A stretch of 64,000 nt of DNA, taken from NCBI GenBank assembly GCA_949710005.1, contig OX453272.1, positions 25,162,391-25,226,390 on the forward strand, read 5' to 3'. The stretch is from Ricordea florida (taxonomy: Eukaryota > Cnidaria > Anthozoa > Corallimorpharia > Ricordeidae). Under the pieces are notes generated by a model. It did not search any database and was not told the DNA's origin. It saw only the letters and a list, made by a program, of their open reading frames with translations. Positions 24,401 through 35,805 of this stretch are shown one piece after another; the first letter of the stretch is position 1, and the number at the start of each line of letters is the position of its first letter. The position numbers were made by a program, and so were the translations under genes.

Positions 24401-25460
24401 CATACAGGTATACCATCGTTAGATAATAAAATTTTATCACCTTACGGTGGTATAATTTACTTTTTCAACTAGTAAGATAACCCCACGGTTGAGTTTCTCG
24501 AAAGATCCGTAGAAAAAAATGTGCGGGATTGAAAGGCCATGTTGCAAAAGTGTAACCCCTTCACTCGCTAAAGCTGTTCCCACAAAAACATTTTTTGGAA
24601 AAGAAGTTCTTTCCTTGTTGCAAAGCTTAATAGAAGAAATTTTTTGTTAGCAAACTACAGTGTGAATTATTGTAAACAAATTCGACCAAAACCTTATAAC
24701 AAAAGAAATGTTTATCAAACAGGTTGATAAAGTTAGTTTTACCACTGTAAAATTTGAAGGTTGCTGAGGTTTCGTTATCCCTTCAAGCATTGCTTCTTAC
24801 TCAAAGCTTATTGTATAAGAAAATTAACAGCTACGAACAGATGTCTAAACCTGGGAGTCTTCAACAGCAAGACATCCATTTGTGCTTAATACAGGAGAGG
24901 GATCAAAACCTTTAATTCAACGGGTTGTTTATTCTGTTTTTTTAGCCGAACAAAATCTGAATTGAACAAACTCAGATCCAGACCCCCTAGGAAGAAGGAT
25001 TATCATTTATGAATGCTTGATTTTTCAACAATGTGGATCACATTCAATGAATAAAGACGTTTTGTAATTTTTTTGATTCCTTTTCGATCTTGGGCTCTAT
25101 AGCTAACCCTTCGCGCTCAAAGTTACCTACTATGTGGCTCTCACCGAAAACATGAAACGACGTAGCCCTGTTAGAGCTACTAAACCGTTAAATACCATGG
25201 TACTATTTGTTTTCCTTTGGCATGTGATTCTACTTCCTTCCTTCGTGCATTAAACCATGAATTGTTGCCTTTATTTAGGTTTTGATAAAAGGAGCTTCAC
25301 AGTGTAGCCTTATCAAGCCAGAAAAAGACACTTAACAAAAGTGTCGAACCGTCGGGTTGGTGGATTGTAATGTCTCATGTTCTGATGTCTTGCAACTAAG
25401 CAATTGGTTTTACCTTTTTATCTACCCTATCAGAAATGATTCATTGTGATTCCTCACTGG
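18440..25460. other. Host intergenic DNA, no gene seen
   Basis: Only short random frames occur. Old repeat words (GACGTTTC/GCGTTAG) appear near 23808 and 24770. A GATTGGCT-rich patch at 22505-22560 has three CCAAT-type boxes on one face or the other, but no clear gene follows it. Small exons comparable to those of the peptide genes could be hidden here; I could not support any. Confidence 0.35.
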
Positions 25461-25469
25461 AAAGTTACT

Positions 25470-25920
25470 TTACAGTCTAGTGTTATTGGCACTGTTTGGT
25501 TTACTATACAGTCCAGCAATAACTTTTTTATCCGTGCATCAAATCATTTTTTTGCGAATGAACGGTACTGCACTATGGCACTTCCTGTTTTTACTATACA
25601 GTGTGGTCCTATCTTTTTCAGCTGACGATAAAACCATGCAGTGTGACCATTTTTTTTGGAAAGCTGCTAAACAGTACTGTACTGTGGTATCGTTTGTTTT
25701 AATAAATATACAGTGTGGTCCTAAATGTTTCAGCAGTAGATCAAATCATGTAGTGTGACCATTTTTGGGAAAGCTGTGTAGTTCTAACTTTTCCATGTAT
25801 GGATCAAACCATTTAGTTTGACCATTCTTTAAAAACTACTGAACATAACTGTCCTGTGGTATTGCTTGATTTACTTTAACATATACTTCAGGTCCATCAG
25901 ATTAAAACTATTCTGTCTGA
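25470..25920. repeat. Degenerate tandem repeat, about 115-120-bp period
   Basis: The words TATACAGTGTGGTCCTA, then a CAGxxGAT(C)AAA(C)CAT block, then TAGTGTGACCATTTTT, and then a GTACTG..TGGTAT block recur in that order four or so times with growing divergence. The ORF at 25480-25758 merely crosses it. Confidence 0.7.
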
Positions 25921-26407
25921 CCGGTCATGTTTTTAAAGATGTTGTTACATTGCTTGCATATTTTTAACGTTTGTTTCTCAGTATTCCGCAAAAATATTTT
26001 TAAATGTTGCTTTTTGCGACTTGCACTTCTTTCTAAACTTGAAGAAGTTTAAAGCTGCACTTAGAATTAAGAAAACTACAGCTAACCAAGTCGTTTTTCT
26101 TAAAAGGAATCTAAGCACGGGCGACAATATAGAATGGGAAGTTGTATTGTTATGATCTGCTCAAAGGTCTAACAACAAACAATCCCACGAAACCATATAA
26201 CAAAATGACAAGTTTTGTCCAAGCAAATAGGCCGATAAATTCGAAAAACTCCTCGCTTTGACCATTCAAATTTGTTTTGAATCCTGCGCGTTCTAATTCG
26301 TATAACCTTCCTGACTTTAATTGCTTTCTTGTCCGCCTAGTTGCTGCACTAAAAAAAATCATTTAACAAAACCTAGACTTGTCCTTGGGACAGTAAACAT
26401 ATTTTAT

Positions 26408-26625
26408 CTGCGAGACTTTGCGAGACGGCGAGACTAGCGTTTTTCTCTGCGAGCCCGAGACATTTTGACTTTTTAGATTGCGAGACCGAGACTTCAAAGT
26501 GTTTTGAGTGCGAGACTCTTTCGTATAAAAATCGAGACTGCGAGACGCACATAACCGCTAAAAAACGAGACTGCGAGACCCGTGAAGTTCGACTAAAATT
26601 TTGCGAGACCCAGAGTTTTTAAAGG
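26408..26625. repeat. GCGAGAC-rich cryptic repeat
   Basis: Eight GCGAGAC words and several further CGAGAC words occur in about 215 bp, irregularly spaced and separated by AT-rich sequence. No reading frame is preserved. It may be a decayed satellite or a clustered protein-binding array. Confidence 0.6.
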
Positions 26626-26629
26626 AACA

Positions 26630-29360
26630 TTCGCCACCCCTAGTAGTTCCAGACAATAGAATTCGGTGTACATTGTATCGTATAATAAACCAGCTTTCTT
26701 AGCTTTTCCATATAATAGTTTTCTCGTGGTAAAAAGACCCAAGAAAAAGGTAAAATCGTGTCAAACTTCAGTTTAGAGCTCGTCGAGCACCTAAACATTG
26801 ACATAAAATCTATTACGCGCCGCTTAAAAGAACAAATTGAAGACTAAGGGCCCAAAAGGTTTTATACGAAACATCCCGTCGAAACGCAGCCTTTTTCGCG
26901 AGTCTTTTCTCCACTAGAGTGTAAACGTTTTAATGGTTTGAAGAGAATCTTGAAGCTGAAAAACAAATTGAAAGGGAACAACAGAGAACTTGGATTTTGA
27001 CAAAATCTTGAAGCTACACAATGCGTTTATGGTGAACATTAGATAAACTAAGAAAAGGCTTTTGACCATGCTATAAATTGTTAATTCCTCTGAACAACTT
27101 ACGGCATAGAGTAGTGTGAGCCATGTAGAGAGACCAGATCATTCTGTGAATTTGATTAAACGGAAGCCTGAAACCGAAAAACTTTGTTTTCAAACAGACT
27201 ACGCATTTTTCACTCGACCTGCTTTTATTTCGAAAACCAGCTTGAAGGCTTACAAAGAAAACGAAAACAACTCCTATCGATACAGTATCATCTTAAACAA
27301 AACAAAAGCAGTACAAACAAACAAATCAATAGCAGTTTTGCACTACCCTGCATATATCCCAGGAAAACACAAACGGCTTTGTACGTTTTAGCAGACGAAA
27401 TTTAGGAACCAAGTCTAACAATTCTACGACATCTTCAACTGATGAATCAAGGTGTGGGGTCAGGTCTAACAAACAAAACTGTTTTACCTTGCTTCTCTTA
27501 GCAGGTGATAAAAATAATTAGGAATTTCAAAAGTGGCAAAACAATCTTAGAAGATCCCACTGAGAAGACACTTGTGGCCAGATAAGGAAATGAAATGTTA
27601 TTCCACAAGAAATGAAACTTTGCACTCACAGTCGGCGACTGCTTTTCCTTCAATAATAACCATAATATCTGGCACCTTTCTTCATCTGAGCCGGAACGAT
27701 GTGATCAAGGAAGGTTCCAAAGAATGATCCTGCAAAAATTTCGACGTATAAAGCCTTGGTAGAAAGTCTCGAGAATGTTGTTTGGACTAAGGTTCAATGA
27801 AATAATCTACTCATGTAGTTATACAGTCAAGTGCCCTACTTAAAAGGAAGAAAACCGTTTTTTTTTTGGTTAATTCCAAGACTCTATATATCAAGTTTGT
27901 TTTAAAGCACTATAACAGTTTGGTTAAACATAGACCATTCATACGCTGAGGCGGAATAATGAAAGGAACATTTCCTAGAACTCAAGTCAATCAACAGTTC
28001 ATCTTTGTAAAATTCATTTAGTAAGATGTTCGCCTTTGGAATCAACATAATCCTAATACAGCAGATTTCGAAACGATTACAAAGTTAACTCGTCAATGCT
28101 TTAACTACAGGTTAATTGTTAAAGCAAGAAATAAAATTTATAGGATGTGAAGTTCTGGTAATCAAAAACGTGTTAGGGGCTCACGTGATAATTAAATTCG
28201 TCCCCTTCAATGCTATGGGTTTAGCGGGTCAAATAACATGACATCATTAGGTTAAAATGAACTAAGCTTTTGTTAATTTTGATTCTGAAGCTGATTCACA
28301 TTGCAAATTAATCGCGAGCACAAGAAAAAAAAATTACCTTCAATTTGAATCAAACAGAGTACGAGATAAAGCCAAGAGATCTTTTTGATATATTTAGTTT
28401 TTAAATCTTGAAATGAAGAACAGGTTAAACTCACTCCCGTCGTGAGAAAAACAATTGATCCTGCAAAAAATCTTTAGCGACTGTAAAGTAAATCAGTAAA
28501 GACGCCGAGAAGTAACGTAATTTATAAAGATCAAGCGTTGCCGACTGTGTTATCATTTTCGTTGCATGAGGTAAAAGCGATGGAATAAACTTCTCTTAAA
28601 ATTGAAAACAACATCTCTTTGCTACTTTTTCCTTTTCCTGCTTGCTCGCCCTGAAAACAACTGAAAAGAAAATTCTTCTTATAAAACATATATTACTAGG
28701 CAATGCGTTCCTTATGATTTCTAACTGACCAAACTCAACGAATTTGAACCACGAACCTGTGTATCTTCACAGCGAAAATAATCATTTTCCTTAGTTTATC
28801 GCACGCTGCGAGAATATTGCAATGTTTAATCCTAAACCCAAATATGTTATTCGTTTAATTTGCACGGTAAAAACAGATGCTTGATGGTTCGTTAAGGAGT
28901 TTATGTTTGTGTCAAATCTTGGATACCTTACAGACTACTGGCTTGAAACGTTATTGGAGGTGGACATACCACAACGCAAGGTAACATGAGCAAAACACTA
29001 ATGGTTGAATCGGTTATAACGATAGGCAACGAATAGATTTTATTGCAAACATTTCTTGAACGCTACCTTTGTTTAGAGTGATCTTATTAGGACACCTGTG
29101 ATAAGTCCATTTGCAATTAACTCTAAGAATCATCCAAAAGAAGTCTTAAACCGCGTCTAACTGTTCAACAAAAGATCCCTGCGTTTGATATTCACAAACA
29201 ACACGTCAAAACATCGAAAAGAAATCGCGGTCCATGACTACTAATTGACCAATCTAAGACCACAAGACGCCCACATATAGGCTCAGATAGATAATTCAGG
29301 GCGTTGTTTGCTCAGTAAAGAACTAATCATGTTTCGTTGGGCCAAATTAACGCTGTAACC
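26630..29360. other. Host intergenic DNA upstream of the plus-strand peptide gene
   Basis: No exon could be supported. Overlapping frames at 27116-27405 have no splice context and no domain. The region is about 40% longer than needed for a promoter and may hold enhancers that cannot be read from sequence alone. Confidence 0.35.
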
Positions 29361-29364
29361 AGGT

Positions 29365-29372
29365 TATAAAAT
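29365..29372 (+). promoter_or_regulatory. TATA box of the plus-strand peptide gene
   Basis: TATAAAAT lies 92 bp before the ATG at 29457, similar to the layout of the paralogue at 18.4 kb. Confidence 0.55.
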
Positions 29373-29456
29373 CTGTGTCCACAGAAAAGCCCGCTAGATT
29401 TACTCTCGAAGCCTTCAAGCACGTTTCCTGGATTCAGGGAAAACACTCAGCGAGAG

Positions 29457-29699
29457 ATGAAAAAAGTGATTGTTTCTTTAGCATTGTTCGTCGTTTTATT
29501 GGCGTGTCTCTCGCAGGGAGAACGCGAGCGGCAAAACGATTTTTCAGAAAACGTTGAGAACGACGCCGCTGAGGAGTTGGCCAAAACGCTGCAGAGACGC
29601 CGATTAAGAACCATGTTTGACCCGGCCTGCCTAGTCTGGAGTCGAAGAATTGACGGGTGCTTTAGACGCCATGGAAAACGGACTTTCAACACGCAAAAA
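29457..29699 (+). CDS. Secreted peptide precursor, exon 1 (two-cysteine ring, amidation site)
   Basis: The ATG at 29457 gives MKKVIVSLALFVVLLACLSQ, a clear signal peptide (residues 1-20). An acidic propeptide follows (21-45), then QRRR (46-49), then a segment with a C58-x9-C68 ring (ACLVWSRRIDGC) and FRRHGKR (69-75). GKR predicts cleavage and C-terminal amidation of His. The frame is open to 29771, but GTGAGT at 29700 is a good donor after exactly 81 codons. The exon length, phase, order of parts and the ring pattern C-x-x-W-x-R match the gene at 18353-18111, so the two are paralogues. Probable role: a secreted signalling peptide acting outside the cell. The receptor is unknown, and a defensive or venom peptide remains possible. 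Confidence 0.7.
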
Positions 29700-30458
29700 G
29701 TGAGTGCAGCAAAGACATATTTGGCTAAAAATAATGTAGGTAAAAGAGGGTCTGACCAGCAGGATTCGTAAAATGCGTGCCTAGTTCGCATCACAAGGAG
29801 AACGACTGGCAAGATGAAAAACATTTTTCACGCCAATACCCTATTTACCTTTCCTCGCCATATTCGTAAGAAATTCGCTTTGGCTAAAAGATCACAAAAA
29901 CAAGGATAATTACAGAGTTGAAGACTTAAAAAGGTTCTGAGCGAAACAAATTCACAAAAACATTTTTAAAGAAAGCCTTACCAAGAAGAGAACAAACAAT
30001 AACGGTTATTCCCCTCCGTGTTGGCCTATAACCCAGCATAGCTATGTTCAATAGCAAAGTGGAACAAACGAGCGAAACGAAAGTTGTACAGCTTTTATGT
30101 GGGAAGCGTTGTTCATTAACTCAAAAACGTATAGTACCCTATGGCGCAACATGAGTTTCGACTCCAGGAGGTAAAAAGTATAAACTAAAGAACAATTTAT
30201 TTCATATAAAAATGGTTTATTTCATTCAACCTCTTAAAATTCCTATAATCAAAACATCAATGTTGTAAAAGCGTTTTCATCGATGTTCAGAATATGCAGT
30301 ATTACCATCTTACCGAAAAGTCCTTTGACAAAATTTTGTCTTTTTTCGAACGTTTTCGGAAACCGATTAAAAGACTTTTTTATTTGATATTTCGAAGTAT
30401 TTAGTATCTTAATGGTTAAAGAAGAAAACTCTTTGAAATTGTGTCACTTTTCTTTCAG

Positions 30459-30509
30459 CTTCCAAATGATGTGTATATAGACTCTTCAGAGACTATGGAT
30501 TATGAGTGA
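30459..30509 (+). CDS. Probable last exon of the plus-strand peptide precursor
   Basis: A strong acceptor (CACTTTTCTTTCAG, ending at 30458) is followed by a phase-0 frame of 16 codons ending in TGA at 30507-30509. The product is acidic (YIDSSETMDYE). It keeps the phase of the donor at 29700, giving a 759-nt intron. The total precursor would be 97 residues. A middle exon, as in the paralogue, cannot be excluded. Confidence 0.55.
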   Translation, partial: LPNDVYIDSSETMDYE

Positions 30510-30813
30510 TGAACGTATTTCACCCCACCTTTCTGAAGGCTCTGCAGCTGTTCACGACTTCCAAGACTCAACATTTAATTTATTTCGTTTCGAAGCGTAG
30601 AATTGTAGATGAATTATTTATGCATCCAAGTCAGGTCTTGTGACACTTGTTCAGTGAAGTTAACTTCAAACGATGGAGAAATTGTTGCGTTATATTAAAA
30701 TGCAACAAAAGTATTCACCTATTCAGTTTGTATAATACAAGTTCTCCTCAATCACTAATGTGTCTAACTTTTACTTAGCCTTCGTAACATTTGTTGTAGC
30801 TGGTATACATGAG

Positions 30814-30819
30814 AATAAA
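30814..30819 (+). terminator. Poly(A) signal AATAAA
   Basis: AATAAA lies about 305 nt after the proposed stop of the plus-strand peptide gene, a plausible 3' UTR length. Confidence 0.5.
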
Positions 30820-30824
30820 AAGCA

Positions 30825-32458
30825 TTCAGTTTGTTTAGAGAAAAAGACTGCTATCTAAGGTAATAGGGAGCACAAGGAAGCTAGACGAACACCTCAAGGT
30901 CGTTACCGATGAAAAAATGAATTTGACTTCCTCCAGTGTCAATGGCAACAGGCTTGTTACACTTTTCTTCCCACATTTCTTTAAAGCCGTCGAATTTTCG
31001 GACTTACGCCATACGCAGTTCATAACAGATTTCTCTTAGCAATATTGCTCTTGAGCATTCGCGTGTTCCAGAAAGAAAACTTGATAAAATGTCACGTTGC
31101 TGTTTTGCAGAAGACTATAAAGAAACCTTTCCGATTGTATTTTTCACGTGCACTTTTATTGTTTCATTAATTAACACTATTATTTGGTTTCTTAGTCCCG
31201 TTTTGCTTAAGCTTATCTTCCGAACTTTCCAAGATTTGTTCCCTAAATCCCGTAGTCTCACTCTCCCATTACACCGTAGCTCGCATGCCTTACTCACATC
31301 CGTCAGACTGAATTAATAAGGTTTGACCTAAGATTTTCCACAAATCTCTTCATTTTTTAGCACCCCGTTTTAGGCTCATTTTATATTTGAAACACCAAAC
31401 TTCGCAAGTTCCAGATTTAGCGATTAGACTGAACAATCAATAGCTTTTCTTTACTTGAATTAAGATTATGTATAAGCTTTTTGAAACGTTTTTAGCCATT
31501 TTCCTTCACTTGAATTGTTCAAGCTTCTCCTCAGCAACAAAGGGACCTTGTTATTTCAAATTTTCAGTTTTTCTGGAGTTATCACCATTTAACCAGTATC
31601 TTGGGGCACAGTAAGTTGATATCCACAATAAACTGCTTGTGCGATTACGATAAAATTATCCATGTTTGCTTACAAACCACATTCATATTTGATTTCAGTT
31701 GAGACGCAACAAAAAGCTGTGTATCTGTAATTAATGAGTGCCGTGCATGTGTTTTGAAGCAACACAAAAGAGAAATGAAAATAGACACGAATTTCTTTGT
31801 CTCGTATTAAGCTTCAATTCGATTCAATGTAATTTCTTTCCTATTACAGAGTTTTCCTTCTGCCAACGGTTCTCGCATATTTGTTAGCAACTATCACACT
31901 TCGTCGTGAGATAAATAATAAAAAATTCACAGCAATTGCATAATCCACGCAATGACAAACAATACATCCGATCAGTAACTATCATACCGTTCACAACCTC
32001 GTCGCATGAACTATCTCAGGTAACGATAAAGGACCCATAAAGATGGTGCCCTGGGAACGAACTTGCACTGAACGGTAGTAGATTGACTATCGAAAGAAAT
32101 TTTGCGAATTCTCTGGTTTCGCATTGTCACGATTAGCAATTGGCTATGTAATCTCGTGCCAACTTCTCAGCCAATCACAATAAAATCAAAACCAATCGTA
32201 ATTTGCTCCTATGCGATTTCCCGCGCCTGGTGCTAACCGTCGAGCTCTGATTGGTTCATTAAATAATGTTTGTCGCTTGTGATTAGCCGATGTGTTCACT
32301 TTGGTTTTAGGACAATCATAAAATTTCTTTCCTAATTTATAGACAACAAAAGTGCTTATACTCATGCTAGTCGTATACACAGAGCATTGACGATTTTGAT
32401 ATTACCTAGACCACTTCAGTGAATAGCAATTATCATGCAAACTAGTTCCAGGATCTCA
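30825..32458. other. Host non-coding DNA
   Basis: Overlapping frames on both strands at 30835-31316 have no recognisable domain or splice support. No repeat was recognised in the rest. Confidence 0.35.
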
Positions 32459-33054
32459 TAATAATAATAATAATAAAATTTTATTAATCTCCTCAAAAAG
32501 GCTTTTCAGCTTAATTTACAATGTCAAATATCTAAAACTTAATTATTCAAAAATACCCTTAAAAAATGCTGTTTTATTTCAACCTTAAATACATCTAAAT
32601 TAGTGATAGACTGAAACTCGTCTGGGAGACTATTCCACAGCCTTTGGCCTCTGAAGGAAAACGCGCGCTGACCTACAGCCGTCCTACAGAGTGGTATATG
32701 TAGGCGGTCCTTATTCCTAGTGTTGCAGTTGTGCACTTCCGATCTGGTTTTAAACTTCTGACAAAGATATGGAGGTGCAAGTCCATTTAAACATTTAAAT
32801 ACCATGGTAGCATCCCTAACCTCAAGTTGTTTAACAATTGGCAGCCACTGTAACTGCTTAAGGATAGGTGTAACATGATCAAATTTCCTCGTTCCAGAAA
32901 CTATTCGGGCTGCAAAATTTTGCACTGTCTGTAATAGCTCGATGTTTTTATTGGTAGTATTAGCCCATACTGATGAACAATACAACAATTTACTGAATAC
33001 GAGAGAATTGATTACAGTGATCAACGTACGCCTATCAAACAGGTATTTTAAGCT
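32459..33054 (-). mobile_element. 5'-truncated CR1/L2-like LINE, C-terminal reverse transcriptase end
   Basis: The minus-strand frame encodes the end of a non-LTR retrotransposon ORF2: SLKYLFDRRTL, LLYCSSVWANTTNKNIELLQ, AARIVSG, LQWLPIVKQLEVRDA, KCLNGLAPPYL and RLWNSLPDEFQ, typical of the region after the catalytic palm in CR1/L2/Rex-type elements. The catalytic YADD is absent, so the copy is 5' truncated. The 3' end carries a (TTA)n-type tail (32459-32476 on the plus strand), as in L2-like elements. The open frame extends upstream to an ATG at 33105, but those residues come from a fold-back repeat that interrupts the LINE near 33055. The copy is dead. Confidence 0.85.
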
Positions 33055-33157
33055 AGGGTTTAGAGATATAATAAAACAACTATTCCACTCAATCTCGTCG
33101 CACATGAGCTATAGCCACTGCTATTAGCTCATGCACGACTCGATTTCGTGGAATAAT
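33055..33157. mobile_element. Fold-back MITE, copy 1
   Basis: GGTTTAGAGATATAATAAAA is followed by a stem ATTCCACTCAATCTCGTCG / CGACTCGATTTCGTGGAAT around CATGAGCTATAGC and its mirrored half. It interrupts the LINE frame. Copy 2 lies about 990 bp downstream. Confidence 0.7.
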
Positions 33158-33383
33158 CTGCAACCCCTGGATATGAGCAAACGCGCGCTCTGATTGGTTC
33201 CCTAGTCACAGGCTATCAGCTCATATACCATTAGTACGGGAAAGATGTCATGTATATGTTGTGATTCAATTTTATTCGTGGTTCAAATTTGGTTTTCTTT
33301 TGTTTCGGTTATGGTAATTTGATGATAATTATTTGAAACAAAGGAAAATAAAATTTGAACCAAGGATAAAGTTGAACCACAAC

Positions 33384-33500
33384 ATATATACCCACCACGA
33401 GTCCCCAACTACGTAACACATTGAATTATTCAATGCTCCATTCAGTTACGTCAACGTAACATTCAATTATGTACAGGGGACTCTTGGTGGGTATATACAT
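33384..33500. repeat. Fold-back repeat with TATATACCCACCACGAG ends
   Basis: TATATACCCACCACGAGTCC at the left pairs with GGACTCTTGGTGGGTATATA at the right. A further right-end-like copy (AACTCGTGGTGGGTATATAC) follows at about 33540-33580, with the same ATGAGATCTCT continuation. Confidence 0.7.
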
Positions 33501-34046
33501 GAGATCTCTGCCTGCAAAGAGAAACAATTACATACAATGGAACTCGTGGTGGGTATATACATGAGATCTCTACCATTAATACGGAAAACGGCCATCATGG
33601 GGAATGGTTTCTCGAATTAGACGGGGAGAAATTCAAGTTTTGCTTGAAAAGAATATACCAAAAATACTACCGAAGCAAATAAATATGGAATGAAATTATT
33701 CAACGGTAAGTGAGAAAATTATATAGCGAAATTGTTTATTACGATCTAAAGTGAAACTCTTACAAACAGCCGCCATTTTGAAAGATCTGTGGAGCCCGTA
33801 AGTGAGTTTTTATCTTATTTCTGCCTACTTTTTCCACTTTTAATTCTCAAGTTTATTTGCTAACTCGCAAAAATATTTGACAAGTACATTAATATTAAAG
33901 AGATGTTTAAGATCTAGCCGGACTCGTGTTTGAAACTTTTTTACACATCGGCTCGACAACACGTCGGCTCGACAACAACATAGTTCTGTTTACAAAAAAA
34001 AATAAAAAAAATTAATTTCGTACAAACTAGTTCCAGTGTCTCATAA

Positions 34047-34172
34047 GCGAGGGTTTAGAGATATAATAAAACAATTATTCCACTCAATCTCGTCGTGCAT
34101 GAACTATAGCCAACTCGTTGCTACGCGCCTCTTTGGCTATTAGCTCATGTACGACTCGATTTCGGGAATAAT
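34047..34172. mobile_element. Fold-back MITE, copy 2
   Basis: GGTTTAGAGATATAATAAAA again opens the element, with the same stem as copy 1 at 33055. The centre is longer and includes GCCAACTCGTTGCTACGCGC. Confidence 0.7.
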
Positions 34173-34635
34173 TCAGTGTTAAATATTGTTAAGTAAGTTA
34201 GCAATCAAAGGATGTATTGCGTGGTTTGATCGACGGAATAAACCGTGCGAGCTTCAGAATTTGACTGAATATTAAACCAAACACTTCTACAGTTCAATAT
34301 TCCAAGGTGAAAACTGAAAGGTCGCACCGTGTGGTTTGGATCAATATAAGTATCAATGTTCAATAAAACCACATGTTGTGACTCGATATGACATGGTGGT
34401 GCTCACCATAAAGCATTAGAACAACTCGTTTGCAATAAAACGAAAAGTATAGCAGTCAAATGGTTAAATTGTTTAAGGTTCCATATTTTTTGTTTCTATT
34501 TATCAGTTTCTTGTAATTGAAAATGGTTAGATTGAACTTTCGCCTCTTTTTTGATGAAATCAAGAGAGAGTTGTTTTCTTTTTTGACAGCTAGTTTTGTT
34601 TAGTCCGAGTGTTGTTGTGCTTGCAAGACATTTGA

Positions 34636-34707
34636 ATGATCATCCGGTCTAAAGACGACTATGAAAGAAGGGATATGGAAGAGCCGTTTTCTTGGTCAAG
34701 GCCTGTG
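34636..34707 (+). CDS. Possible short host exon
   Basis: An ATG at 34636 opens 24 codons ending exactly at a consensus donor GTAAGT (34708). The peptide is charged (SKDDYERRDMEEPFSWSRP). An acceptor-like pyrimidine tract lies upstream. No family is recognised and no partner exon was found, so this is only a candidate. Confidence 0.2.
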
Positions 34708-34719
34708 GTAAGTAGGTTT

Positions 34720-35800
34720 TCTGTACATTGATCAGTCACTCACCCACAATACAGAGAAATCTTTAGCTATTTTGTTATTCAACTTTGGTCAAAGTAATGC
34801 CCTTCTAACATTTTTAACTCTTGAAAGAAATCTTTGATTACTATTTCGTCATTTTGACTTAACTGTGGCGTGGTGCTTCGGTTAGAGCGTTACCAGCGCA
34901 ATAGGTTAAGTTTTTTCTCTTGATTTTCAACAATGTGTAGGTAGTTTTCGAACAAGTGTTCCAAGTGCGGGAGTGAGTTTACTATGAATATAGACAATTA
35001 ATACTCGTGGGGTAAAACTAGCGTGATTCTTTTGTGGAAGTCTTCAGCAAGGCCACGACAGAGTAAAAAAGGGAAATCGTCGCCCAGAATAAAGCATAGC
35101 GTCTCTAAATTCAGTAAAAAGAAATACGCGCTTTTTAAGCTCATTACTCAAGCTACCCCGCAGGGGAAGACCGAGTATAAACTGTGGGCCGTTTTTCCGT
35201 TTAACTTTTTTCCTGCATCGAAAATGAAAACGTTGCGCAATCTGCTTTCACTCAATCGCCTGTCACTCCCCATGGCACAGTGAAATATTTGCTGAATTAC
35301 TTGTAATGGCGTCGAAATGGTAAAAGCAAGAATGCTTTTTTATTTCTTACTTGCGCAAAATATACCCACATGGAGCTGGAGAATGGAACGTTAATTCGAT
35401 GAACAATACAAGCGGTGAAAAGTGAACATCTGAAGTCTTAAAAACGACGAATCATGGAACTTAACAGCAAACGATCAGTACGTCCATCGCGGTAGGTAAA
35501 CATTATAGGGAAAGGTAATCCTGTTGGATATAGATTTAACAAATTGAGAGAAGGAATCGAACACCTTGAATGCTTCGGTGTTTGGCGTAGCCACGCGCGC
35601 CTTTAGGATCCTATTCCTGTAGTCGAATCCGTTGTGTTGTTTGACTATTCTTTCCCTTTATCTTAAGCCTTGAGCCGCATGTTACAATATCGAATGGTAT
35701 GATCGTTTAAAGGCTTAAGGATCCAGGTCTGTTCGTTCCTCGTAGCCTGAAGAACTCCCGCGATAGTTTTTGTGAAATATTCAGTATTATATGCCATGCT
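34720..35800. other. Host DNA flanking element 1
   Basis: A basic 86-codon frame at 35023-35283 shows no domain or splice context and is not called as a gene. The sequence directly left of the Polinton ends GCCATGCTACTCT. Confidence 0.35.
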
Positions 35801-35805
35801 ACTCT
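35801..35805. repeat. Target site duplication of element 1, left copy
   Basis: ACTCT here matches ACTCT at 51008-51012 directly outside the other end. With a one-base shift of the right boundary the duplication could be read as 6 bp (TACTCT), the usual Polinton length. Confidence 0.8.

Noticed and set aside
25480..25758. 92-codon ORF with hydrophobic stretches
   Set aside because: It crosses the degenerate tandem repeat and its hydrophobicity comes from T-rich DNA.
27116..27405. Two overlapping plus-strand ORFs of 91 and 73 codons
   Set aside because: Different frames of the same DNA, no recognisable domain, no signal peptide or splice support.
29447..29824. 125-codon minus-strand ORF opposite the peptide gene
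   Set aside because: Shadow of the plus-strand precursor, which has signal peptide, processing sites, TATA box and splice sites.
34865..34930. tRNA-like sequence (GGTTAGAGCGTTACCAGCGC)
   Set aside because: D-arm-like words are present but no acceptor stem, anticodon arm or T-arm can be formed.
35023..35283. 86-codon basic ORF
   Set aside because: No family resemblance or splice signals; could be chance in host flanking DNA.
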